Shown piece by piece: positions 8,969-16,936 of a stretch of DNA of 63,847 nucleotides. The first letter of the stretch is position 1. Each line of letters opens with the position of its first letter. Where the stretch lies: NCBI RefSeq assembly GCF_017592335.1, contig NZ_JACNMP010000018.1:1-63847 (forward strand), read 5' to 3'. Position numbers and translations under genes: made by a program. This DNA comes from Pseudaestuariivita rosea (GTDB lineage Bacteria > Pseudomonadota > Alphaproteobacteria > Rhodobacterales > Rhodobacteraceae). The notes beneath the pieces are model-generated. The model was not told where the DNA came from. It saw only the letters and a list, made by a program, of their open reading frames with translations, and made no database searches.

Positions 8969-10054
8969 ATGCCTGACAGACGTTCGTTTCTGGTGGGGCT
9001 TCTGGCTATTGGGTCATTCTCCCAGGCGACATGGGCCGATGTAGGCGATCCTGCTTATGTATCTGCAGCAAGACATCCCTCTGATGGCTATTCGATGTTG
9101 GGACTGGCGCAAACAGGTAACATCACATTCAACATTCCACTACCCGGTCGAGGCCATGCGGCGGCAGCACATCCTATGCGGCCCTTGGTGGTCGCTTTTG
9201 CGCGCAGGCCTGGCACATTTGCAGTTTTGATTGACTGCCGGTCCGGCATGGTTTTGGCCGAAATACAAGCTCCGCCGGGACACCATTTCAGCGGTCATGG
9301 GTTGTTTTCGGCGGATGGCAAGTTGTTCTTTACGGGCGAGAATGACTTTGAAAACGCTCAAGGCAAGATTGGTGTCTGGTCGCTGCGGAGCGATCGGATC
9401 AGGCGCGTTGACGCCTTTTCATCTGGCGGCATTGGGCCGCATGATCTGCATCTGATGCCGGATCGTCAGACGATTGTTATTGCGAATGGTGGGATTGAAA
9501 CTCATCCGGATAACGGACGCGCCAAGCTGAACATATCGACCATGCGCCCAAATCTGACGTATCTGACCTTGGACGGAGAGATCGTCGAACAGCATGAACC
9601 GCCACCTGAGATACATAAGAACTCAATCCGGCATCTGGCAGTGCGCGATGACGGCTTGGTCGCCATCGCCACCCAATGGCAAGGTGATCTGACAGATAGG
9701 CCCGCGCTTTTGGCGACGCATCGGCGTGGGGGCAGTTTGATGTTTCATGAAATGAGTAACGATGTTCAGCGAAATATGCGCGGGTATGCGGGCAGTATCG
9801 CATTTTCCGGCGATGGACGGCAGATTGCGGTGACCGCGCCGCGGGGCAATATGGCGGTCATTACGGATGCTCATGGTCGCTGTTGTCAAACGATCCGTGA
9901 ACCCGATGTTTGTGGGGTTGCAGCACAGGGCAAGGGTTTCATGTTCACTGCAGGGACGGGGCATGCTTTTACAATACAAACGGGCTTAACCCCCCCGCCG
10001 ACACGGCATGATTATCAATGGGACAACCATCTGGTCCCGATCAATCGATCCTAG
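8969..10054 (+). CDS. DUF1513 protein, Tat-exported, last gene of the imelysin cluster
   Basis: The product has 361 residues starting at the ATG one base after the second imelysin stop (MPDRRSFLVGLLAIGSFSQA). The RRSFL motif and the following hydrophobic stretch look like a twin-arginine signal peptide. The mature part has repeated blade-like segments (FSADGKLFFTGENDF, GIGPHDLHLMPD, FSGDGRQIAV), consistent with a beta-propeller. DUF1513 proteins occur with imelysin and DUF1111 genes. Tat export hints that it folds, perhaps with a cofactor, before secretion. Its stop overlaps the stop of tonB on the other strand. Confidence 0.8.
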   Translation: MPDRRSFLVGLLAIGSFSQATWADVGDPAYVSAARHPSDGYSMLGLAQTGNITFNIPLPGRGHAAAAHPMRPLVVAFARRPGTFAVLIDCRSGMVLAEIQAPPGHHFSGHGLFSADGKLFFTGENDFENAQGKIGVWSLRSDRIRRVDAFSSGGIGPHDLHLMPDRQTIVIANGGIETHPDNGRAKLNISTMRPNLTYLTLDGEIVEQHEPPPEIHKNSIRHLAVRDDGLVAIATQWQGDLTDRPALLATHRRGGSLMFHEMSNDVQRNMRGYAGSIAFSGDGRQIAVTAPRGNMAVITDAHGRCCQTIREPDVCGVAAQGKGFMFTAGTGHAFTIQTGLTPPPTRHDYQWDNHLVPINRS

Positions 10055-10854
10055 CTTGCCCCCTCGATCTTAAGCGAGAAACTGCGCCGCGCACCGACCG
10101 GTGGCGGGGGGAACGGCGCTGCGCGCTGAATGACTTGCAAGGCCGCCCGATCCAGTCTGGCCGACCCTGAACTGCGCGCGATGGAGACACTTTGCAGTCG
10201 GCCATTGGATGCAATGCTGAAACGCACCGTCGCTTCACCCCGCGCACCGACCTGGGGACGAGGTACACGCGCGATCTGGCGCATCACTTCGCCCGGATAA
10301 TTCGTTGCCGCGGCATTTCCGGCCTGACTGCTGCGCCCTGTATTTGCGCCGGATTGACGGGCCTCGGTCTGGGTGCGTTGCCCATCCGGGCTGCCTGCAG
10401 TGCTGTTTTGCTGACTGTTGCCACTGCGTGGTGGGGCCTCTGCTTTTTGCTGTTCGGGGGATGGTCTTTGAACCGGGCGGGGCGACTGGGTGACAGGTTG
10501 CGCCTCTGGTTCGGCCTGTAAAATCGCTTCCGGGGGCAAAGCCGCTATCGCCAGAGGTATTGCCGTTGGTGTTGTCGCAAGCTGAGGTGCTTCGACGGCA
10601 ATCGGTTCGGCTGCGACAATGGGCAGAGGTTCGGGCGGTGGTTGCATTGATGTTTCTAAAGCCTCGGTTTCCTCAGATGTCTGAATGCCCTGTGTGAAAT
10701 TTGCGAAACTTGTGCCAGATCTTGTTTCACTGATCCCGGCTCGGCTTTCCATGTGAATTTCAAAATCCGAGATAAATGTCGCTGCAAAACCCGCGTGAAG
10801 CCCTATTGCGACAACGAACACCGCAATTTTTACGCGCACCGATGACCAAATCAT
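10051..10854 (-). CDS. tonB: TonB family energy transducer (first TonB system)
   Basis: The product has 267 residues with an N-terminal membrane anchor (about 8-28), a long Pro/Gln/Ala-rich periplasmic spacer, and a C-terminal TonB domain (GEATVRFSIASNGRLQSVSI, then ARLDRAALQVIQRAAPFP). It transmits proton-motive force from ExbB-ExbD to outer-membrane receptors. Its start overlaps the stop of the preceding exbD by 4 bases. The location among iron and heme receptors suggests it powers both TonB receptors in this part of the window. Confidence 0.85.
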   Translation of the reverse strand: MIWSSVRVKIAVFVVAIGLHAGFAATFISDFEIHMESRAGISETRSGTSFANFTQGIQTSEETEALETSMQPPPEPLPIVAAEPIAVEAPQLATTPTAIPLAIAALPPEAILQAEPEAQPVTQSPRPVQRPSPEQQKAEAPPRSGNSQQNSTAGSPDGQRTQTEARQSGANTGRSSQAGNAAATNYPGEVMRQIARVPRPQVGARGEATVRFSIASNGRLQSVSIARSSGSARLDRAALQVIQRAAPFPPPPVGARRSFSLKIEGAS

Positions 10855-11237
10855 TGCAACCCCCTTTCCGTCACAGCGAGAACACGTGTAAACCCGGCAG
10901 CTTGCAAGACCTGTGTGATGCGGACAAGGTCTTGTGCAGGCAATTCACGGTCGGGCAAAATCCGCAGGACGCTTTGATCATGGGATAGATGATTAGACAG
11001 AAAAATCTGAACCGAGGCCTGATCTTGGCCATCATACGACAGACGACCGTCGCGATGTATGACCAGAGTATCCGGTGGTGGCGCACCGTCCAGATTATCG
11101 GTGCTGACCAGTTGCACATCCCCGTCCAAGGGCTTTGACAATGTACCCGCGGCCATAAAGAAAACCAGCATCAGAAAAACAATATTGATCAGTGCTATCG
11201 TGGGTTCAGCTTTACGTCTGGCTCTGTGGCGTCGCAT
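10851..11237 (-). CDS. exbD: ExbD family protein, second copy of the first TonB system
   Basis: The product has 128 residues with a basic N-terminus (MRRHRARRKAEPTIALINI), one span (about 14-34) and a periplasmic domain that includes LVIHRDGRLSYDG. The usual proton-path Asp at the start of the ExbD span is replaced in this copy (ALINIVFLML rather than PLIDVxxLLL), with Asn at that place. The paired ExbD just upstream keeps the Asp. This copy may therefore be structural. It shares one base with its upstream neighbour, showing tight coupling. Confidence 0.8.
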   Translation of the reverse strand: MRRHRARRKAEPTIALINIVFLMLVFFMAAGTLSKPLDGDVQLVSTDNLDGAPPPDTLVIHRDGRLSYDGQDQASVQIFLSNHLSHDQSVLRILPDRELPAQDLVRITQVLQAAGFTRVLAVTERGLQ

Positions 11238-11623
11238 CAGCCCGTCTCCAGAACCGCAACTGAGATGCCCGGAATGGCGCGCAGAACGACCATGACATCA
11301 ATCAGTTGCTGCGAACTGACCGGTGCCGCCAAACTGACCAGAACGGTCTGAGATGAACCGGATGACTGAGAAGCAGTGATCAATTCGGGCAGTTGCCCTA
11401 TGTTGGCAGGTTGACCATTCAGCGTGATGTTTTCTGACCCCAAACGCAGGAAAAGCGGCCGGTCACCCTCTGTCTGACCCGTACCCGACGCGGCCGAGGC
11501 CAGCTCAACCTCGGAAAACCGTGAAAATGTCGAGCTGAGCATGAAAAACAGCAGCAACAGAAAAATGATGTCAATCAAAGACGTCATCGACAGGCGCCGT
11601 CTGTGCCGTTCACGTCGCAGCAT
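11237..11623 (-). CDS. exbD: ExbD family protein, first copy of the first TonB system
   Basis: The product has 128 residues beginning MLRRERHRRRLSMTSLIDI, with the canonical SLIDIIFLLLLFFML span carrying the essential Asp (residue 18). The periplasmic part contains RLGSENITLNGQPANIGQL. The start overlaps the end of exbB by 14 bases. With ExbB and TonB it forms the inner-membrane motor. Having two different exbD genes per system, one with Asp and one without, is repeated in the cobalamin operon only in part, since both ExbD copies there differ as well. Confidence 0.85.
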   Translation of the reverse strand: MLRRERHRRRLSMTSLIDIIFLLLLFFMLSSTFSRFSEVELASAASGTGQTEGDRPLFLRLGSENITLNGQPANIGQLPELITASQSSGSSQTVLVSLAAPVSSQQLIDVMVVLRAIPGISVAVLETG

Positions 11624-12269
11624 TCAGCGCACCTTCGGTGACAAATGTCTGATCTGTGGTCGCGCCACCGGGTGACCGAATTGTCTCAATGGCACGACCT
11701 GCCAGAACGCGTTCGCCATCCATGCGCCCTTCCATCCAACTTAGCGCCATGGCAGTCGGCATTGCCACGACCAGCCCGACAGCCGTCGTCAAAAGCGCAA
11801 CCCAGATGCCACCGGCTAGCAAGGAGGGATCAACTTGCGCGCCTGCTTCTTGCAAGGATTGAAATGCCTCAATCATCCCCAGGACTGTGCCGAACAGCCC
11901 AAGAAGGGGTGCCAGTTGTGCAACTGAATCCAGAAACCGAAACCCGCGTTCCAGTTTTTCGAAACGGACTTCGGCTTCGGCTTCAAGCCGGGTTTTGCTG
12001 ATATCCTGCGCAGAGATGCTCATTTCGATGACGGGGGCCAGATAGCTGCGGGACTTATTCAGATGATCCCTGGCGCTCGCCCGATCCCCATGATCCCACG
12101 CGGAAATTGCATTCTGCAAAGCCTTATGCCGCCCAACACCGGCTGCGTTAAATTGCCAGAATTTGTAAAGCACAACCGCCAGTGTAACGATGGAAATCGC
12201 CAATAAAAGCAGAACGACCGGCCCACCCAGTTCCTGAATTTGCCTCAGAAGATCCAGAAAACCACTCAT
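11610..12269 (-). CDS. exbB: ExbB / MotA-TolQ family proton channel (first TonB system)
   Basis: The start is set at 12269 (MSGFLDLLRQIQELGGPVV), whose ATG overlaps the stop of the upstream gene as ATGA; a longer reading adds an unlikely hydrophilic leader. The 219-residue protein has a first span at about 15-37 and the conserved MotA/TolQ/ExbB block LAPLLGLFGTVLGMIEAFQ followed by LAGGIWVALLTTAVGLVVAMPTAMA. It conducts protons to energise TonB. The operon order is unknown exported protein, exbB, exbD, exbD, tonB. Confidence 0.88.
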   Translation of the reverse strand: MSGFLDLLRQIQELGGPVVLLLLAISIVTLAVVLYKFWQFNAAGVGRHKALQNAISAWDHGDRASARDHLNKSRSYLAPVIEMSISAQDISKTRLEAEAEVRFEKLERGFRFLDSVAQLAPLLGLFGTVLGMIEAFQSLQEAGAQVDPSLLAGGIWVALLTTAVGLVVAMPTAMALSWMEGRMDGERVLAGRAIETIRSPGGATTDQTFVTEGALNAAT

Positions 12270-12676
12270 CCCAGCACCTCGATCTCGGTGCGGGACGAAA
12301 CGTTTAGCAAAGGTGCACACGTGCTGCTTGCTGCTTCACATGAATGGATGCCGTTGAACAGAATCTGCCTAAGATCACCACAACCTACATCAGGCACGAC
12401 GAATTGGCGGACACGTGGGGTGCCTGCAGGAAGGATCCCAAAATCAAAAAGCGTCAGTTGGTGTACCTGGCCATTACTGTCAAACAGCACTGTCTCAAAC
12501 ACCGCCTTATCAATCTGCTGGCTGGACCCGTTGCTGATTACAAAGGACAAAGTGCAGGCGTTGTCCTGCGATGCCAGCTTGTTCAGCTCAATCGACAGGA
12601 CTTCTGATGCTGGCGTATCTGCAACAACAGGTGTTATAAGAAATGCCGAAAACAGCACGGATTGAACGAATTTCAT
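12266..12676 (-). CDS. Unrecognised exported protein leading the ExbB-ExbD-TonB operon
   Basis: The ATG at 12676 is chosen because GGAGA sits 8 bases ahead; a GTG 12 bases upstream is possible. The 136-residue product has a signal peptide cut near VVADTPA. Five mature cysteines (CTLS, VGCGD, SCEAASSTCAP) suggest disulfide bonds in the periplasm. I do not recognise a family. It is coupled to exbB by an ATGA overlap and is preceded by an iron-operator-like box, so a role in TonB-dependent iron or heme uptake is likely. Confidence 0.7.
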   Translation of the reverse strand: MKFVQSVLFSAFLITPVVADTPASEVLSIELNKLASQDNACTLSFVISNGSSQQIDKAVFETVLFDSNGQVHQLTLFDFGILPAGTPRVRQFVVPDVGCGDLRQILFNGIHSCEAASSTCAPLLNVSSRTEIEVLG

Positions 12677-12770
12677 CAAGGTCTCCACAAACTTCGCAAC
12701 GCCGCTCGCTGGCTATGGAAGGACTTGGCTGGAGCTGGCTTATGAAAATCATACTGCACCTGAGAAATCA

Positions 12771-12795
12771 ATACCTGACTATTTTAGTTCATTTA
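12771..12795. promoter_or_regulatory. IscR type I / Iron-Rhodo-box-like operator of the first TonB operon
   Basis: The stretch begins ATACCTGACTATTTTAGT and fits about 20 of 25 positions of the E. coli type I IscR consensus. It lies 95 bases ahead of the operon's first gene. The 17-mer AAATCAATACCTGACTA (12765-12781) is identical to the one at 2860-2876. A shared exact 17-mer in two unrelated promoter regions is strong evidence of a common regulator; that it is IscR is inferred. Confidence 0.5.
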
Positions 12796-12853
12796 ATCTG
12801 ATATTCTCTCGCCTTTGATGTATCGCAATAGCGACATGCAGCACGCCACATGA

Positions 12854-14830
12854 TTAAAAGCTCTTTGAAAGGGTCAGCTTCAAATTACGACCTGCAGCGG
12901 GGCGGGTGGCCAGGCGGGGCGTATAGAAGTGGTCAAAGACATTTTCCAACCCCACACGCACCTCGGCCCCTTGCATAAATTGCGGCTGCCATGTGGCGCG
13001 TAGGTTGTGAACGGCATAGCCGGGCGATCTTTCAGCGCCTTCATCATATCTGCGGTTGGCAACAGCTTCCCAACTTAGATCCAGAACATCATCAAATCGA
13101 CGCCCAACCGTCAGTCGCAGGCTGTCGGCGGGATTTTGTTGCCAATCCAATGTTTCGCCGTTTGCACGCAATGCGTCCCCGGTCGAGATATTGGCATTCA
13201 GATCAATGTAGAACCCGGTTTCCAAAGCGTAGGCGGCTTCCAGTTCAAGCCCCTGCCGTTCTACTTCGATGATTTCTTCGCCAGCTGTCATACTGCCATA
13301 AGACGTGGCATCCCAAAGATCGATGTCATAGAGCGTCGCTTTGATAGCCAGGTCATCATTTTCCGCAAAAACGCCTGGACGGTCGTAGGAAGCACCCAAT
13401 TCAAAGGTGCGCGCCTTCTCGTTTTGCTCCATCAGGTCGCTGTTGCCCAGATCGTCTATGATGGGAAGGTTTTCGGTATAAGCCGCGCTGGTAAAGACCG
13501 CGATGCCGTTGTCGAATGCATAGCGCAGCGATAGTCCGCCCATAAGGCCTGAGTTCTCAAAATCTTCGTCGGTAGCGGTTGTATCGTTTTCGATCCTTGA
13601 GTCTTCATAGCGGATCGCCGGTGTGATCGTCCAATTGCGCAATTGCATATCATTGACCGCATAGACAGCAATCCGATTGTCCGTGCCGCCCGGCGCGGCT
13701 GACGCATCTTCGCGTTCGCGGCGGATAAATTCGATACCGCTGCGCAGCTCATGTTCAACTGTTCCGGTCTGAAACATCGCAGTATTCTTGAAGCGCAAGG
13801 TTGATGTTTGATACTGATGATCTGCGTTAACTAAGTTCCGCAAAAAAGGCGAAGGCACAAAAGCTACTTCGTCATTGGTGATCTCTTCGTCCGAATAGGC
13901 GTATTCAATATCGAAATTGATCAGATCGTTGCCAACTGGATTATAGTTATAGCGCAGCGTAGCCGTCTGATTTTCGACAAAGCGGTCAACATTTCCAAAG
14001 TCGGCAATGGCAAAACTGTCATATGGAATGTCACGCTGATCCGACTGAGTTTCAGTATAGCTGAATGCCAATGTCTGATCCAGATTTTGGCCAAAAGTCA
14101 GGCGGCTTTTCAGCAACCACGAAGGATCATCGATATCACCTGCATCCGGGTTGATGTCATTACCGTCACCATCCTGGCGCACATCCAAAGTCCTGCGGGT
14201 GTAGTTGGCCAGAAACTCAAGCGTTTCAGTCGGTTGCCAGGCTAGAGTTGTTGAACTGGTGATGCCCTCACCATTTGTCGTGAATTCGAACAACTGATTG
14301 CCTGCAAACCCGATCTCTCCGCCCGTCAAATCTGCCGCATCAATGGTTTCGATCCGCAGCACACCCCCGACAACGCCCGAGCCAAATTCAAGCGATCCGA
14401 CAGACCCGCGGATGACCTGAATTTCGCGAAAAAGCAGCGGGTCGGTAAAAAGCTGGCTGCCGATGCGATAAAGCTCCTCGCTGCCTTTGGTGGCGCCGTC
14501 GATCTGGATTAGAATTTTTTGATCGGTCCCAAACATATCATTGGCACCGAAGCCGCGGATGTTGATGCCGGACCCTGCTGCAGTCGCCCCATTCACCAGT
14601 GTCACACCGGGAACCGAATCGATCAGTTCGGCAATAGTACCGGCCTGGCGGTCTTTGATTTCCTGATCATCAACGATTGTGATTGGAACAGCTGTATCTG
14701 TTTGGATATCACGCTTGCTTTCGCCCAAGATAATGGTGCCCAGAAACCCATCCTCTTGCTGGTCCTGTGCTGTTGCGGCTGTGGTCATTGCCAGAATAAA
14801 CCCCACCGTGCGGTATAGATATACGTGCAT
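12854..14830 (-). CDS. hmuR: TonB-dependent receptor of the heme locus (HmuR-like)
   Basis: The start at 14830 (MHVYLYRTVGFILAMTTAATAQ) gives a signal peptide and is preceded by AGGGGAAC; a longer in-frame reading has no leader character. The 658-residue protein has a plug domain (TIILGESKRDIQTD, GVTLVNGATAAGSGINIRGFG, IQVIRGSVGSLEFGSGVVGG) and a barrel ending LKLTLSKSF. It is divergent from hmuSTUV, so heme is the likely ligand. The FRAP and NPNL boxes usual in heme receptors are not recognisable at the expected place (around YTENLP and NSDLMEQNEKARTFELG), so the substrate is partly an inference from position. Confidence 0.8.
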   Translation of the reverse strand: MHVYLYRTVGFILAMTTAATAQDQQEDGFLGTIILGESKRDIQTDTAVPITIVDDQEIKDRQAGTIAELIDSVPGVTLVNGATAAGSGINIRGFGANDMFGTDQKILIQIDGATKGSEELYRIGSQLFTDPLLFREIQVIRGSVGSLEFGSGVVGGVLRIETIDAADLTGGEIGFAGNQLFEFTTNGEGITSSTTLAWQPTETLEFLANYTRRTLDVRQDGDGNDINPDAGDIDDPSWLLKSRLTFGQNLDQTLAFSYTETQSDQRDIPYDSFAIADFGNVDRFVENQTATLRYNYNPVGNDLINFDIEYAYSDEEITNDEVAFVPSPFLRNLVNADHQYQTSTLRFKNTAMFQTGTVEHELRSGIEFIRREREDASAAPGGTDNRIAVYAVNDMQLRNWTITPAIRYEDSRIENDTTATDEDFENSGLMGGLSLRYAFDNGIAVFTSAAYTENLPIIDDLGNSDLMEQNEKARTFELGASYDRPGVFAENDDLAIKATLYDIDLWDATSYGSMTAGEEIIEVERQGLELEAAYALETGFYIDLNANISTGDALRANGETLDWQQNPADSLRLTVGRRFDDVLDLSWEAVANRRYDEGAERSPGYAVHNLRATWQPQFMQGAEVRVGLENVFDHFYTPRLATRPAAGRNLKLTLSKSF

Positions 14831-14942
14831 TTCGTTCCCCTGTTTTGTCAGCTTGGCTGAACCGGGGCTTGCACGGGGCTGGCGCGGTCTTGGCGTCTTT
14901 TTCGTGAATAATTGGATTAGGCCATTGATCTCGTATCTAATC

Positions 14943-14959
14943 TTGACTAAAATTGTCAA
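14943..14959. promoter_or_regulatory. Palindromic iron operator between hmuR and hmuS
   Basis: TTGACTAAAATTGTCAA is an inverted repeat with TTGAC and GTCAA arms. It contains TGA-N9-TCA at 14944-14958, the RirA iron-responsive operator pattern, and also resembles a type I IscR box. It lies in the divergent gap, well placed to control both hmuR and hmuSTUV. Which regulator uses it cannot be decided from the sequence. Confidence 0.55.
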
Positions 14960-15047
14960 CTAAGATTTGGACCTGTTGTCCAATAGCCACGCCGTCAACG
15001 GACGCCGAAGCCACACCCATCAAACAGAGTGAAACCCGGGGGATGCA

Positions 15048-16097
15048 ATGGCGGTAGATGTGGCGTTAAGCCCAGACGAAATAAGACAATTCCGTAAAGA
15101 CAACGCAAAGCTGCGGGAAAGGGATGTGGCCGACAGGCTATCGATTTCCGAGGCGCAGTTGATCGCAGCGCATGTCGGGCATGGCGCAACGCGGATTGGC
15201 GCACACATTAATCAGATCATGCAGATCGCACAGACGTTGGGTGAAGTCATGGCACTGACCCGTAATCCATCATGTGTGCATGAAAAGACCGGCGTGTATG
15301 ACAATTACCACCCTGGCGCCCATGCCTCGATGATCCTGACCGAAGAAATTGATCTACGGATGTTTCCGAAACACTGGTGCCATGCCTTTATGGTCGAAAA
15401 GGAAATCGAAAGCGGTATGCAGCGCAGTGTGCAGGTTTTTGATGCAGCGGGCGATGCAGTGCACAAGATTTATCTGCGCGAAGGGTCCGACCTGATTGCC
15501 TGGCAGAACGCCATGGACAAGCACACCCTGCCGGATCAGAGCGACGATCTGCAGGTCGAACCCCGCGCCCCGGTTGAGGCGGCGAAAGCCGACCCTGATA
15601 AGGCCGAAACACTGCGTAAGGAATGGACACGCATGACGGACACGCATCAGTTCCTGCGTCTGACGTCAAAACTGAAAATGAACCGGCTTGGGGCCTATCG
15701 CATTGCGGGTGCGCCCTTTGTCCGGCCATTGGCGGTGTCTGCCGTTGATGCCATGCTGCATAAACTGGCGAATCAAGGCACGTCGGTTATGATCTTTGTA
15801 GGCAACAAAGGTTGTATTCAGATACATTCCGGACCGATCAAGACGCTGACGCCCATGGGGCCTTGGCAAAACGTGATGGACCCCGGTTTCAATCTGCATC
15901 TGCGGCTGGATCATGTGGCCGAAGTCTGGGCCGTCGACAAACCGACACAGCGTGGCCCCGCCTTATCGGTCGAGGCTTTTGATAACGAAGGCGGCTTGAT
16001 TTTCCAGATTTTCGGTATCGGCAAAGAAGGTATGGACAGTCGCCCGGAATGGCGCGCGATCGTTGACAGCCTGGAAAGTTCCGAGGGCGCGGCATGA
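15048..16097 (+). CDS. hmuS: Hemin-degrading factor HmuS / HemS
   Basis: The product has 349 residues. The sequence shows the two-repeat HemS/ChuX layout: motifs around MALTRNPSCVHEKTGVY and again VMIFVGNKGCIQIHSGPI, each followed by a downstream helix (MILTEEIDLRMFPKHW and FNLHLRLDHVAEVW). HmuS acts in the cytoplasm, accepting heme from the HmuTUV importer and degrading or trafficking it to release iron. The start has CGGGGGA just ahead. It leads hmuSTUV and its stop overlaps the hmuT start (ATGA). Confidence 0.92.
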   Translation: MAVDVALSPDEIRQFRKDNAKLRERDVADRLSISEAQLIAAHVGHGATRIGAHINQIMQIAQTLGEVMALTRNPSCVHEKTGVYDNYHPGAHASMILTEEIDLRMFPKHWCHAFMVEKEIESGMQRSVQVFDAAGDAVHKIYLREGSDLIAWQNAMDKHTLPDQSDDLQVEPRAPVEAAKADPDKAETLRKEWTRMTDTHQFLRLTSKLKMNRLGAYRIAGAPFVRPLAVSAVDAMLHKLANQGTSVMIFVGNKGCIQIHSGPIKTLTPMGPWQNVMDPGFNLHLRLDHVAEVWAVDKPTQRGPALSVEAFDNEGGLIFQIFGIGKEGMDSRPEWRAIVDSLESSEGAA

Positions 16098-16936
16098 TCA
16101 CGCGCCGTGATTTCGGATTGATCGGGCTGGCCTTTGCTGCACAATCGGGCTTGGGTCACGCCGCGCAGTATAATCGCATCCTGTCGATTGGCGGATCTGT
16201 CACGGAAATCATCTATGCGCTGGATCAGGGGCATCGGCTGATCGCGCGCGACACCACATCGACCTATCCGCCACAAGCGCTTGACCTGCCTGATGTCGGA
16301 TATGCCCGCGCTTTGGCTGCTGAAGGTGTGCTAAGCGTTGGCCCTGAACTGATCATCGCGGAAGAAGGCGCCGGCCCACCTGAAACGATTGATTTGCTGG
16401 AACAATCGAACATTCCCTTCATTACTGCCCCTGATACATACTCGCGACAGGGCGTTTTAGACAAAATCCGTGTTGTGGGCGATGCATTGCAGGTGCCTGA
16501 AAAGGCGTCAACACTTGCCCGCAAAGTGGATGGCGAAATTGCAGCGGCAACTCACGGTATTACCAATGGTGACCAAAAACGCGTTCTTTTCATCATCAGC
16601 ACTCAGGGTGGGCGCATCACAGCGTCAGGCATTGACACAGCAGCGGACGGCATGATTTCGCTGGCAGGTGGGATAAACGCAATATCGTCGTTCACGGGCT
16701 ATAAACAAGTCTCAGACGAAGCGATCACAGCCGCTGCCCCTGATACCATCCTGATGATGGACCGTGGCGGAGATCACGGCGCGCCAGATAACGTGTTGTT
16801 CAACATGCCTGCGATTGCCACAACGCCCGCTGGTCAGAACAGGTCGGTGATCCGCATGAATGGTCTGTTGTTGCTTGGGTTCGGGCCGCGCACCGGTCAG
16901 GCTGTCAAGCAGCTCAATACAGCACTTTACGGATAG
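16094..16936 (+). CDS. hmuT: Periplasmic heme-binding protein of the hemin ABC importer
   Basis: The product has 280 residues. The N-terminus MITRRDFGLIGLAFAAQSGLG has a twin-arginine-like signal. The mature protein belongs to the helical-backbone class III binding-protein family (NRILSIGGSVTEIIYALDQ; GPELIIAEEGAGPPETIDLL). Tyr58 in RDTTSTYPP sits where PhuT/ShuT-type proteins use an axial tyrosine to hold heme. It delivers heme from the receptor to HmuU. The stop TAG directly abuts the hmuU ATG. Confidence 0.9.
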   Translation: MITRRDFGLIGLAFAAQSGLGHAAQYNRILSIGGSVTEIIYALDQGHRLIARDTTSTYPPQALDLPDVGYARALAAEGVLSVGPELIIAEEGAGPPETIDLLEQSNIPFITAPDTYSRQGVLDKIRVVGDALQVPEKASTLARKVDGEIAAATHGITNGDQKRVLFIISTQGGRITASGIDTAADGMISLAGGINAISSFTGYKQVSDEAITAAAPDTILMMDRGGDHGAPDNVLFNMPAIATTPAGQNRSVIRMNGLLLLGFGPRTGQAVKQLNTALYG

